Positions 1 through 6,003 of a stretch of 6,823 bases of DNA are shown piece by piece. Under the pieces are notes generated by a model that did not search any database, was not told the origin of the DNA, and saw nothing but the letters and a program-made list of their open reading frames with translations. Origin of the DNA: an uncultured Anaerolineae bacterium (GTDB lineage: Bacteria; Chloroflexota; Anaerolineae; Anaerolineales; Villigracilaceae); assembly GCA_903854805.1 (NCBI GenBank), contig CAINXK010000526.1, positions 1-6,823 of the forward strand, in the 5' to 3' direction. Position numbers and translations under genes: made by a program. Position 1 is the stretch's first letter. Each line of letters starts with the position of its first letter.

Positions 1-179
1 CCAACTTGATGATCTTTTATGGTGCCGATACCGCCATAAATCTTAACGGAGGTGGCTCAACAACAATGGTTACGCTTGGCCCAGACAAGCTTCCCCAAGT
101 CCTAAATTCGCCCATTGCTGACAATATTCAAGGCAAGGAAGCGTTTGTAGCCAACCACCTGGGCATTTTCACTCATTAA
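1..179 (+). CDS. Phosphodiester glycosidase (NAGPA-type) domain protein, C-terminal fragment
   Basis: Only the last 58 codons are present; the reading frame (first full codon at base 3) is open from the window edge to a TAA at 177-179. The fragment reads as the end of the NAGPA / DUF2233 phosphodiester glycosidase domain. It has a helix ending in YGADTAINL, then the glycine-rich GGGSTTMV turn, then VLNSPIAD and a closing strand in VANHLGIF. Family members hydrolyse glycosidic phosphodiester links. In bacteria they are usually exported or membrane-bound and are often labelled exopolysaccharide biosynthesis proteins. Families of this type normally carry Asp before the GGGS turn, whereas this one has Asn (codon 45-47), giving NLNGGGS. 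The start, any signal peptide and most of the catalytic domain lie outside the window. The gene ends 6 bases before the convergent SDR gene, with no clear terminator between. Family call is fairly sure; substrate unknown. Confidence 0.72.
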   Translation, partial: NLMIFYGADTAINLNGGGSTTMVTLGPDKLPQVLNSPIADNIQGKEAFVANHLGIFTH

Positions 180-185
180 CCCACT

Positions 186-1178
186 CTAGCCCGGATACCA
201 GAGTACCCGTGGGTCATCGCTGGCACGCTGATACTCCCAGGCTAGATTAATCATTTTTTTCAAATCAACTTCTGGGCGCCAGCCAAGCAAAAACTTGGCT
301 TTGGAGTTATCCAGCCAGGTCGAGTGAAAAAGTGTCGGAACACCAACGGAAGGTAACGCCCTGCTATCAGAAAGATAACCAGCAAGCGCACCATAATCCA
401 CCGGCTCATCCATGCAAATATTAAAGGTTTGTTGATAGGCCTTGGGATGATCAAGTGCTGAAAGTATTGCACTGACCAGGTCCTCAACGTGCACAAAATT
501 ACGTTTTACCGGCAGGCTCTGTGGATCAAGCATGATCGGGATAGTTTTAGTCCGCGCGTATTCAGCCGCCTGTTGTGCGCCAACCAGATCCATCCAGCGT
601 GGACCGCCAAATACATCCGGGCCAAAAGACAGCTGGTATTTAAAATCATCTTTTTCCATGATCCAGGGTGCGCGCAGACAGCAGCCGTTCAAACCATACT
701 GAATATAATATTGCTCCAACATGCTCTCTTCCAAAACCTTAGAGAGTGCATAGCAACCCGGATACGCGCTGTGTTTCTGCTGCTCGGTAACGGGCAACTG
801 ATGGGGATAAACGAAATGACCAACCGCCGCATCGCCACCGATCAGAATAAATTGTTGAAACGTGGGGCTCATCCGGCAGGTTTCCAACAACCAGAACAAG
901 CCTTTTACCGCTACATCCATAATCTCCAGCGGGGTCTCCTTACAGGTTGCCAGGTGCAAAACATGCGTAACCCCATTCAATGCTGCGGTAACAGTCTCAC
1001 TGTCAGAAATGGAGCCCTGGATGATTTCTAACCGCTTACGCGCCTCAAGCCTGCGGTTATGACAAAGGGCGCGGATTACGAATGAGTCAAATTTATTGTC
1101 TGCCAGCATGCGGTCAATAAAAGTCTTCCCAACTTTGCCGGTCGCACCTGTAACAAGAATACGTTTTAATTCAGGCAT
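186..1178 (-). CDS. NAD(P)-dependent epimerase/dehydratase, extended SDR family
   Basis: A 330-residue protein of the usual length for an extended short-chain dehydrogenase/reductase. The N-terminal Rossmann fold shows TGATGKVG at residues 10-17 (the TGxxGxxG dinucleotide site) and VLHLAT near 73-78. YALSK at 143-147 supplies the YxxxK catalytic pair, NFVHVEDLVSAIL near 227-239 is the typical substrate-side segment, and LGWRP near 298-302 is the usual C-terminal signature. Members act on nucleotide sugars, steroids or other alcohols and ketones in the cytoplasm; the substrate cannot be read here. The strand that normally carries the catalytic Ser/Thr reads ILIGGDAAVG (111-120), with Gly-Gly-Asp where Ser-Ser is usual. 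Translation starts 2 bases after the upstream oxidoreductase gene ends. An AGGA (complement of 1184-1187) sits 5 bases before the ATG, inside the end of that gene, so the two are probably translationally coupled and may act in one pathway. Confidence 0.88.
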   Translation of the reverse strand: MPELKRILVTGATGKVGKTFIDRMLADNKFDSFVIRALCHNRRLEARKRLEIIQGSISDSETVTAALNGVTHVLHLATCKETPLEIMDVAVKGLFWLLETCRMSPTFQQFILIGGDAAVGHFVYPHQLPVTEQQKHSAYPGCYALSKVLEESMLEQYYIQYGLNGCCLRAPWIMEKDDFKYQLSFGPDVFGGPRWMDLVGAQQAAEYARTKTIPIMLDPQSLPVKRNFVHVEDLVSAILSALDHPKAYQQTFNICMDEPVDYGALAGYLSDSRALPSVGVPTLFHSTWLDNSKAKFLLGWRPEVDLKKMINLAWEYQRASDDPRVLWYPG

Positions 1179-1180
1179 GC

Positions 1181-2191
1181 TTATCCTACTCCCATAAATT
1201 CATGTGACAATTCTGTCCAAAATGCATCTTTATCCCCAGGTATAAAGGGGATGTATAAAGTCAGCCGGTCAGCAAGCTCTGCATAGCGTTCTTTTAGTGC
1301 GCTCGCCAATTCAACCGGTCCGGATGCCTCGGTACAAAACTCTGCCAGAATGTCATCTGTAATCAGGGCGGGCATTTCACTCCACTGCCCGCGGGCAGCA
1401 AGTGCAGAGAGTTTTTCGCCAACATCCAGCCAACCATGATGTTCAAACACTGGCCGGTAGGATGGCGTGGAAGCATAGAATGAGATCTGCTGACGGCAAA
1501 ATTCGCGCTCGCTTTCAGTGGTCGCGGCAAAAACAGACGTAGCCAGAGTTATATTAGCGCGCACGCGATTATTTTTCGCTGCGCCATCCTGGATGGCCGG
1601 CAGCAGCACATCGCGCAGATAAGCGCGCGTATGGAAGGGGTGCACATGGAAACCGTCACACAGCTCCCCAGCCAGACTGGCCAGACCCGCATTCACACCG
1701 GCGATATAAATCGGAATATTCGGATATTCAATCGGACCGGGGTTAAAAAAAGGGGACATGAGCGTGATCTTGTAATATTCACCCCGAAAATTAAGCGGCA
1801 CGCCATTTTGCCATGTATCCCAGAAGGCGCGTATAACCCTGATCTGCTCGCGCAATTTCCCGGTGACCGAAGCAGGCCACTCCAGCCCGAAGCGTCGCTC
1901 TATATGTGCCTTCACCTGTGTTCCTAAACCCAAGATGAAGCGTCCGTTAGATTGGGCAGCCAGGTCCCAGGCGCTATAAGCAATCGTCGCCGGTGAACGA
2001 CCAAAGGAAACCGCAATGCCTGTTCCACAAGAAATCCGGCTGGTATGTTCAGCAATCAGCACGTGTGGGAGAAACGGGTCGTGTTGGGTTTCTTGGGTCC
2101 AGATGGCCGCAAAGCCGGCGGCTTCGGCGGCTTTGGCTATTACAGGCACATCAGATAGGCGGGTCGGAGGCAGAGCAGCATCCAGTTTCAT
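1181..2191 (-). CDS. LLM-class F420-dependent oxidoreductase (TIGR03617-like)
   Basis: A luciferase-like monooxygenase-fold protein of 336 residues. Matching features of the TIGR03617-type group are the start MKLDAALPP, WTQETQHDPFLP (31-42), the LLM core signature GRFILGLGTQ (83-92), HIERRFGLEW (96-105), SPFFNPGP (146-153) and DGFHVHPFHT (179-188). Such enzymes use reduced flavin or, in this group, coenzyme F420 to reduce or oxidise small substrates in the cytoplasm; the substrate is unknown. The frame is open 37 codons further, to 2302. The ATG at 2191 is preferred because family similarity begins there and an AAGGAG lies 4 bases upstream, while the extra residues are Phe-rich and look non-coding. 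It lies 88 bases after the M42 peptidase gene and 2 bases before the SDR gene. F420 use is inferred from the family; FMN cannot be excluded. Confidence 0.87.
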   Translation of the reverse strand: MKLDAALPPTRLSDVPVIAKAAEAAGFAAIWTQETQHDPFLPHVLIAEHTSRISCGTGIAVSFGRSPATIAYSAWDLAAQSNGRFILGLGTQVKAHIERRFGLEWPASVTGKLREQIRVIRAFWDTWQNGVPLNFRGEYYKITLMSPFFNPGPIEYPNIPIYIAGVNAGLASLAGELCDGFHVHPFHTRAYLRDVLLPAIQDGAAKNNRVRANITLATSVFAATTESEREFCRQQISFYASTPSYRPVFEHHGWLDVGEKLSALAARGQWSEMPALITDDILAEFCTEASGPVELASALKERYAELADRLTLYIPFIPGDKDAFWTELSHEFMGVG

Positions 2192-2195
2192 AAAG

Positions 2196-2201
2196 CTCCT
2201 T
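2196..2201 (-). promoter_or_regulatory. Ribosome binding site of the LLM oxidoreductase gene
   Basis: AAGGAG on the minus strand, 4 bases before the ATG at 2191, preceded by a run of A. It decides the start in favour of 2191 over the in-frame ATG at 2302, which would lie within the end of the M42 gene. Confidence 0.75.
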
Positions 2202-2279
2202 TTTTTTGACAACAAATTACCCAGCTCCGTGTACAATCGAAAAAAGTACGCAAAGAACCTGGGATGAAAAAAAGAGAAT

Positions 2280-3329
2280 TTATTCAGACAACAGGTAGGC
2301 ACAGATCCAATTCGTGGTAGCGATCAGTGCATCAGTATGCGTGCGTTCATAGTTGTGGGATGCATCCACACCCGGGCCGATGAGAGCCACAGCCACATCA
2401 CCTCCGGCGCGCCAGAAAGCCTCGCCATCGGACCCATAATATGGATAAATATCGGTTTTGTAGGGGATAGCGTGTTTTTCAGCCAATGCGCGAAGTTTTT
2501 GGCTGAGACCGTGGTGATAGGGGCCCCCACTATCCTTGACACACAGAGTGGTGCTGTATTCATCCGATGTTTGCCCATCGCCGATGGCAGCCATGTCCAC
2601 CGTCAGTAATTCGTGAACGTAATGCGGAATACCCGTAGAAGCGCCATGCCCAACTTCTTCATAGTTGCTAAAGTGAAAATAAGTACTTTGAGTGGGCTGC
2701 AAGCCGGCGTCGTGCAGGGCCTTTATGGCGGTAACTACGGTCGCCACGCAAGCTTTGTCATCCAGAAAACGTGATCGCACAAAACCTTCGGTGACTTCGA
2801 CACGAGGATCAAAGTAAACGAAATCGCCCACCTGGATCCCCAGAGCGCGAGTCCCATCAGCAGACGTTGTGCGCGCATCCAAGCGTACCTCCATGTTTTC
2901 TTCTGCTCGTCTGGTTTCATTGACCAATGCAGCATGCACATGTGAAGAAGCTTTTTCGAAAAGGTAAGAACCTCGCACCTTGGCACCGGCGTTGGTAATT
3001 ACCCAGCAGCCTTCTGTTTCGACTCCGTTGAGTAAAAGTCCGCCAATTCTGGTAAGTTTCAGACGCCCATTGGGTTTGATCTCCTTCACCATGGCTCCCA
3101 GAGTATCCACATGCGCAGTCAGGGCACGCGGAGCATCAGACTTTTTCCCTTCCCAACGCGCCACCAGCGCACCTTTACGGGTATGCGTCAGAGTCAGTTG
3201 CGGAAAATGCCGCAGGGTCTGCTCAGTAAATACGATCGCCTGTTGGGTGTAACCGGTCGGTGAAGGGGTGTTCAATAAGTCAACAAGAAATCGGATTAAA
3301 TATTGTGTATCAATAACAGGCAGAGTCAT
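2280..3329 (-). CDS. M42 family metallo-aminopeptidase
   Basis: The preferred start gives 349 residues, the normal length of M42 (CelM/TET-type) aminopeptidases, dinuclear metal enzymes that trim N-terminal residues from peptides in the cytoplasm, often as large oligomers. The metal and catalytic set appears complete: H73 in TAHVDT with D75, bridging D190 in FLDDKA, E224 (catalytic) and E225 (metal) in YEEVGHGAS, D245 in LLTVD, and H325 in VDASHNYERTH. The N-terminal segment with NTPSPTGYT (20-28) is also typical. The beginning (PVIDTQYL) and the YYGSDG region resemble the M42 subfamily known from the NAGGN osmoprotectant cassette, but none of that cassette's partner genes is here. The frame stays open to an ATG at 3497. 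The ATG at 3329 fits the family better and has a GGAG 11 bases upstream. It lies 193 bases after the thioesterase gene, so it may have its own promoter. Confidence 0.9.
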   Translation of the reverse strand: MTLPVIDTQYLIRFLVDLLNTPSPTGYTQQAIVFTEQTLRHFPQLTLTHTRKGALVARWEGKKSDAPRALTAHVDTLGAMVKEIKPNGRLKLTRIGGLLLNGVETEGCWVITNAGAKVRGSYLFEKASSHVHAALVNETRRAEENMEVRLDARTTSADGTRALGIQVGDFVYFDPRVEVTEGFVRSRFLDDKACVATVVTAIKALHDAGLQPTQSTYFHFSNYEEVGHGASTGIPHYVHELLTVDMAAIGDGQTSDEYSTTLCVKDSGGPYHHGLSQKLRALAEKHAIPYKTDIYPYYGSDGEAFWRAGGDVAVALIGPGVDASHNYERTHTDALIATTNWICAYLLSE

Positions 3330-3522
3330 TTTTTTACTTTCTCCAGGAAAAGTGTGCAGATTAACGGATTTTAAAAATCCAATATCTCGGACTTGAATTT
3401 TACGGCGAGTTAGTTTTAAAAATTCTGAGCTAAAAAAATCCAGAGATTCTGGCATGGAGACTTTTTCCAAGCCAACGATCCAGTGACCATGGCACAATTA
3501 AACTCATTGTCATAGGATCATA

Positions 3523-3948
3523 TCAATCCAAAAGTCTTTCGAAATCACGGATCTTCTCACGCCAGTCCAGCGGGATCGAGATGGTTTCGCTTGTACGGTA
3601 ATCATACGTGACCAGGACTGTCGTTGCTGTGGCAATTTCAAGACCCCCGGTAGCTTCCTGCAATCGATAGGCCATGGTTAACGACTTGTTGCCCAGTCGG
3701 GTTACCTGCACATCTGCATGCAGATCAGAATCAAAGAAAACCGGCGAGATAAATTTCACATGCGCATCCGCAAGAATAATACCCACATCCATGAAGGCTA
3801 ATTTCCGGCTGAACAGACCCAGGTTGACCAGGTAATTAATGCGGGCTTGCTCAAGATAAGTCAGAAAATTAGCATTATTGACGTGCCCCTGCGGGTCGAG
3901 ATCGCCATAACGCACTTCGATAGGGCATGAAAAGTGGAAATCAGACAT
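3523..3948 (-). CDS. Acyl-CoA thioesterase, 4HBT hotdog family
   Basis: A 141-residue single hotdog-fold protein, the usual length for 4-hydroxybenzoyl-CoA thioesterase-like (YbgC/FadM-type) enzymes, which hydrolyse acyl-CoA thioesters in the cytoplasm. The active-site segment is RYGDLDPQGHVNNANFLTYL (13-32), with D18 in the place of the family's catalytic Asp, followed by the long helix LEQAR. Strands HVKFISPVFFDSDL and TTVLVTYDYRT complete the fold. The acyl substrate cannot be told. The frame extends 24 codons further to 4020, but ATG 3948 is preferred because family similarity begins there. There is no Shine-Dalgarno sequence. Instead a TATAAT lies 6 bases before the ATG, which suggests a leaderless transcript. 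It is the first gene of the minus-strand cluster and divergent from the ECF sigma gene. Confidence 0.88.
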   Translation of the reverse strand: MSDFHFSCPIEVRYGDLDPQGHVNNANFLTYLEQARINYLVNLGLFSRKLAFMDVGIILADAHVKFISPVFFDSDLHADVQVTRLGNKSLTMAYRLQEATGGLEIATATTVLVTYDYRTSETISIPLDWREKIRDFERLLD

Positions 3949-3954
3949 GGTTAC

Positions 3955-3960
3955 ATTATA
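3955..3960 (-). promoter_or_regulatory. Candidate -10 box of the thioesterase promoter
   Basis: A perfect TATAAT on the minus strand, with 6 bases between it and the ATG at 3948. Transcription would then begin at or within a base or two of the start codon. No good -35 hexamer is seen 16-18 bases upstream (the sequence there is about GGTTAG), so the promoter may be weak or activator-dependent. Confidence 0.5.
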
Positions 3961-4048
3961 AAACCGAAAGCATGAAACTAACCGATCAGGCCTGACATAC
4001 CTGCCAAACCTGTAATACAACCCGAAAAAGGTTGGGTCTAAATAAGAT

Positions 4049-4077
4049 TTGACTTTTCTTGAGCAATTTCGTAAAAT
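4049..4077 (+). promoter_or_regulatory. Housekeeping-type promoter of the ECF sigma gene
   Basis: TTGACT (4049-4054) and TAAAAT (4072-4077) are separated by exactly 17 bases, one mismatch each from the sigma-70 consensus. Transcription would start near 4084, leaving a leader of about 33 bases before the ATG at 4117. It faces the sigma gene and lies in the divergent region. Confidence 0.7.
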
Positions 4078-4080
4078 CGC

Positions 4081-4105
4081 GTAACGTTTTCGGACAAATA
4101 ACGTC
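4081..4105 (+). promoter_or_regulatory. Possible ECF-type (autoregulatory) promoter
   Basis: GTAAC (4081-4085, within CGCGTAAC) and CGTC (4102-4105) are separated by 16 bases. Known ECF promoters commonly have an AAC core at -35 and CGTC or CGTA at -10 with about 16 bases between, as in the Bacillus SigX, SigW and SigM regulons. It lies immediately before an ECF sigma gene, just where an autoregulated promoter would be expected. Transcription would begin only a few bases before the ATG at 4117, and no clear Shine-Dalgarno sequence is present. The motif is short, so chance is possible. Confidence 0.4.
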
Positions 4106-4116
4106 TTATTATCAAG

Positions 4117-4653
4117 ATGAACAACATGCGCATGAGCAACCTCACTTCAACACCGACCAAAACAATGGACAAGCAGACCATCACGGAAATTTTCGAGCAA
4201 TTTAGTCCGGGCATTTTCAGGTATGCAAGCCGGATGCTCAATGATCCAGAGCTGGCTGAGGATTGCGTATCAGAAACCTTTAACCGGTTCCTGGTATTGG
4301 TACGAGGTGGCAGCCAACCTGAGAACATTAAAGCGTATCTATATCGCACTGCTCACAATTGGGTTATCGACCATTACCGCCGCAAACCTGTTCCAGATAT
4401 TTCCTTAGATGATAGTTTTCATGCCGACCCGGGAAGTAATCCGGCTCAACAAGTATCGCAAATCATGGAAAGTCAACGCATCCGGACAGCGCTGCTGCGC
4501 TTGCCAGCCGACCAGAGACAGGTGATTGAACTGAGATTTATGGAAGACTGGTCGCACGAAGAAGTGGCGGGATTAATGGGCAAAACCATTGAGGCCACCC
4601 GGGCTTTGCAACACCGTGCTGTGAATGCGCTGCGCCAACTTCTGGCAGATTAG
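4117..4653 (+). CDS. ECF-type RNA polymerase sigma factor (sigma-70 family)
   Basis: A 178-residue two-domain sigma factor. Region 2 spans about residues 24-92 with FRYASRMLNDPELAEDCVSE, and then AYLYRTAHNWVIDHYRRK (73-90) for -10 binding and melting. A short linker follows, then region 4 at about 120-177 with LPADQRQVIELRF, the helix-turn-helix WSHEEVAGLMGKTIEATRAL and the closing QHRAVNALRQLL. Regions 1 and 3 are absent, as in ECF sigma factors, which redirect RNA polymerase to a stress or envelope regulon. Several in-frame starts exist (4117, 4126, 4132, 4165). None has a good ribosome binding site; M17 at 4165 is where the conserved part begins, so the first 16 residues are uncertain. The next gene begins 12 bases after the stop and encodes a DUF5667 membrane protein, the probable regulator. 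Two tandem promoter candidates lie upstream. Confidence 0.9.
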   Translation: MNNMRMSNLTSTPTKTMDKQTITEIFEQFSPGIFRYASRMLNDPELAEDCVSETFNRFLVLVRGGSQPENIKAYLYRTAHNWVIDHYRRKPVPDISLDDSFHADPGSNPAQQVSQIMESQRIRTALLRLPADQRQVIELRFMEDWSHEEVAGLMGKTIEATRALQHRAVNALRQLLAD

Positions 4654-4665
4654 CCTCAACCTGAT

Positions 4666-5925
4666 ATGAGAAAAAATATGGGCAATCTAAAACGCGACAA
4701 TCTAGACCTTGACATGAAACAAATGCTAAAAGCGTACGCCAAAAACACTCCCCGGCGCAAGCCCGAGTCCAGAAAATATACTCGGGAAAAATTTATCGAA
4801 GAGCTGAAAAAAATGTTTTCAGACGCAAGAATAACGACAGCTCATTCGACATCCAGACCATCTCAATCTATCTCGTCGATATGGATATCTGGACTTAATC
4901 AACTCAAGGAGAATTTCGCCATGAAATCTGCACAACGATCGGTCCGTACGGTTCTTTTATCAGTCATCATGATGGCTGTCTTCTTTTTTGGTGGTAGTGG
5001 AATTATTACCGCTTACGCAGCCAAAGCAGCTTTACCCGGTGACGCTTTATATCAAATAAAAACGTCCCTGGAAGATACCCGCGCAAACCTTACTGGAGAC
5101 CAGGCATCACAGGCCCGTTTATATCTGGATTTTGCCGGATCACGGCTATCAGAAATCGAGGCGCTGATCAATGACGGTCGTTCAGCATTAATAGCTGATA
5201 CTGCCAATCAATTTAAAAAAGAAGTTCACAAAGCGCTGGATGCGATTGAAAATTTAGCGAAAACAGATCCTGACCAGGCAGCTGTTTTAAGGGCAGAAGC
5301 CGCTGATATCCTCAAAACATACAGCGATACATTAAGCACCATACTGGCAGCAGCTCCGGTTGAGATCCAACCATTACTTATTGATGCCATTGCCGCAGCT
5401 CAAACAGACGATCTCGCTAATAATGAAAACAGCAATGACAACAGCAACACAAACGACAACAGCAATAGCAACGCTAATGTTTCCGAAGACAATGGCAATG
5501 GTTCAGACGATGATAGCAACATCAATAGCAATACAAATGGCAACGGCAGCCTTTTTGGTGACGACAACAGCCACGGCAGTTCCAATACCAACGGAAATAT
5601 TTCTGATGATAACGGCAATTTCGACAACAGTAACGGCAATATTTCCGATGACGACGATGAGAATGGCAATTCCAACAGCAGTGATGACATTTCCAATAAC
5701 AATGGCGATGACGATAACACTGGCAGCAGCAGCAGCAATTCCAACAGTACGGTTGGTGATGACAACAGTCACAGCGGTTCCAACACCAACGGCTCTGATG
5801 ATAGTGGCAGCGGCGGCGGTTCAAACCGTGGTGGCTCTGATGACAATAGCAACAGCGGCGGATCTGACGACAAAGGCAGCAATTCCGGCGACAACGGGAA
5901 TAGTAATTCCAACACCAATGGATAG
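4666..5925 (+). CDS. DUF5667 membrane protein with Asn/Asp/Ser/Gly-rich tail, putative anti-sigma partner
   Basis: A 419-residue, Cys-free protein in four parts. Residues 1-92 are a basic cytoplasmic part with helix-like stretches (MKQMLKAYAK, REKFIEELKKMF). Residues about 95-117 form one hydrophobic segment ending in AYAAKA. Residues about 119-225 are a DUF5667 domain, recognised from AALPGDALYQIKTSLEDTRA and a helical remainder including RLYLDFAGSRLSEIEAL. Residues 251-419 are a low-complexity tail, predicted outside the cell. DUF5667 proteins are commonly encoded next to ECF sigma genes, and the 12-base gap to one here suggests a membrane-bound anti-sigma or sensor role. This is inference: no zinc-type HxxxCxxC anti-sigma motif is present. 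No Shine-Dalgarno sequence precedes 4666; ATG 4678 is an alternative. A strong internal ribosome binding site precedes the in-frame ATG at 4921 (M86), which would give a 334-residue form starting with an export signal. Confidence 0.82.
   Translation: MRKNMGNLKRDNLDLDMKQMLKAYAKNTPRRKPESRKYTREKFIEELKKMFSDARITTAHSTSRPSQSISSIWISGLNQLKENFAMKSAQRSVRTVLLSVIMMAVFFFGGSGIITAYAAKAALPGDALYQIKTSLEDTRANLTGDQASQARLYLDFAGSRLSEIEALINDGRSALIADTANQFKKEVHKALDAIENLAKTDPDQAAVLRAEAADILKTYSDTLSTILAAAPVEIQPLLIDAIAAAQTDDLANNENSNDNSNTNDNSNSNANVSEDNGNGSDDDSNINSNTNGNGSLFGDDNSHGSSNTNGNISDDNGNFDNSNGNISDDDDENGNSNSSDDISNNNGDDDNTGSSSSNSNSTVGDDNSHSGSNTNGSDDSGSGGGSNRGGSDDNSNSGGSDDKGSNSGDNGNSNSNTNG
4906..4911 (+). promoter_or_regulatory. 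Strong internal ribosome binding site within the DUF5667 gene
   Basis: AAGGAG, 9 bases before the in-frame ATG at 4921. It is the best-placed Shine-Dalgarno sequence on the plus strand of this window, whereas the upstream start at 4666 has none. It implies initiation at M86, either as a second product or as the true start. The 85 codons upstream are open in the same frame and look helical, so the long form is probably real too. Confidence 0.55.
5557..5595 (+). repeat. Direct repeat copy 1 (39 bases) in the tail
   Basis: Encodes GDDNSHGSSNTNG. It matches copy 2 at 5755-5793 apart from a few mostly third-position changes, which suggests internal duplication of a 13-residue unit 198 bases apart followed by drift under coding constraint. 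Confidence 0.65.
5755..5793 (+). repeat. Direct repeat copy 2 (39 bases) in the tail
   Basis: Encodes GDDNSHSGSNTNG, the partner of the copy at 5557-5595. These two units hold the only His residues in the tail. Confidence 0.65.
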
Positions 5926-5944
5926 CCAGTAACTTCTTTTATTC

Positions 5945-5988
5945 AAAATGGATCGTCTTGCGTTACACCATGCCAGACGATCCATTTT
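5945..5988 (+). terminator. Hairpin terminator after the DUF5667 gene
   Basis: A perfect 14-bp inverted repeat, AAAATGGATCGTCT against AGACGATCCATTTT, with a 16-base loop (5959-5974). It starts 19 bases after the stop codon. The T-rich right flank acts as the U tract, and the A run on the left means it could also work on the other strand. It separates the sigma/DUF5667 unit from the next gene. Confidence 0.75.
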
Positions 5989-6003
5989 CTATTGTGATAT
6001 AAA

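Larger units (their letters stand above)
5416..5922 (+). repeat. Low-complexity Asn/Asp/Ser/Gly coding repeat
   Basis: Codons 251-419 of the DUF5667 gene consist almost wholly of Asn, Asp, Ser and Gly with some Thr. They contain only one Arg, one Lys, two His and a handful of hydrophobic residues. Short units such as NSN, DDN and NTNG recur irregularly. The stretch is expected to be unfolded and acidic, like a spacer or wall-spanning stalk. The AAC/GAT-rich bases also open long false reading frames on both strands. Confidence 0.88.

Noticed and set aside
489..1062. Plus-strand open frames of 180 and 66 residues opposite the SDR gene
   Set aside because: They lie wholly antisense to a well-supported SDR gene and their translations show no recognisable domain.
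2192..2279. Possible terminator or promoter between the M42 and LLM genes (CCCAG/CTGGG arms and T runs)
   Set aside because: The stem is only 5 bp with a long loop, and no paired -35/-10 hexamers with proper spacing were found.
2192..2302. 37-codon N-terminal extension of the LLM oxidoreductase gene
   Set aside because: It overlaps the end of the M42 gene, is Phe-rich, and the AAGGAG just before 2191 marks a better start.
3330..3497. 56-codon N-terminal extension of the M42 gene, with internal ATG at 3455
   Set aside because: Family similarity and normal length begin at 3329; the extension has no recognisable domain. A separate small peptide cannot be excluded but has no support.
4018..4035. 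Small CAACC/GGTTG hairpin upstream of the thioesterase and sigma promoters
   Set aside because: Five base pairs around a 7-base A-rich loop, with no gene end nearby; too weak to call a terminator or operator.
5360..5932. Frame-shifted 190-residue plus-strand frame and three minus-strand frames over the low-complexity tail
   Set aside because: They are by-products of the AAC/GAT-rich repeat; the translations are monotonous (Thr/Ala/Met, Leu/Ser, Val/Ile or Cys/His runs) and the in-frame tail continues a real domain.
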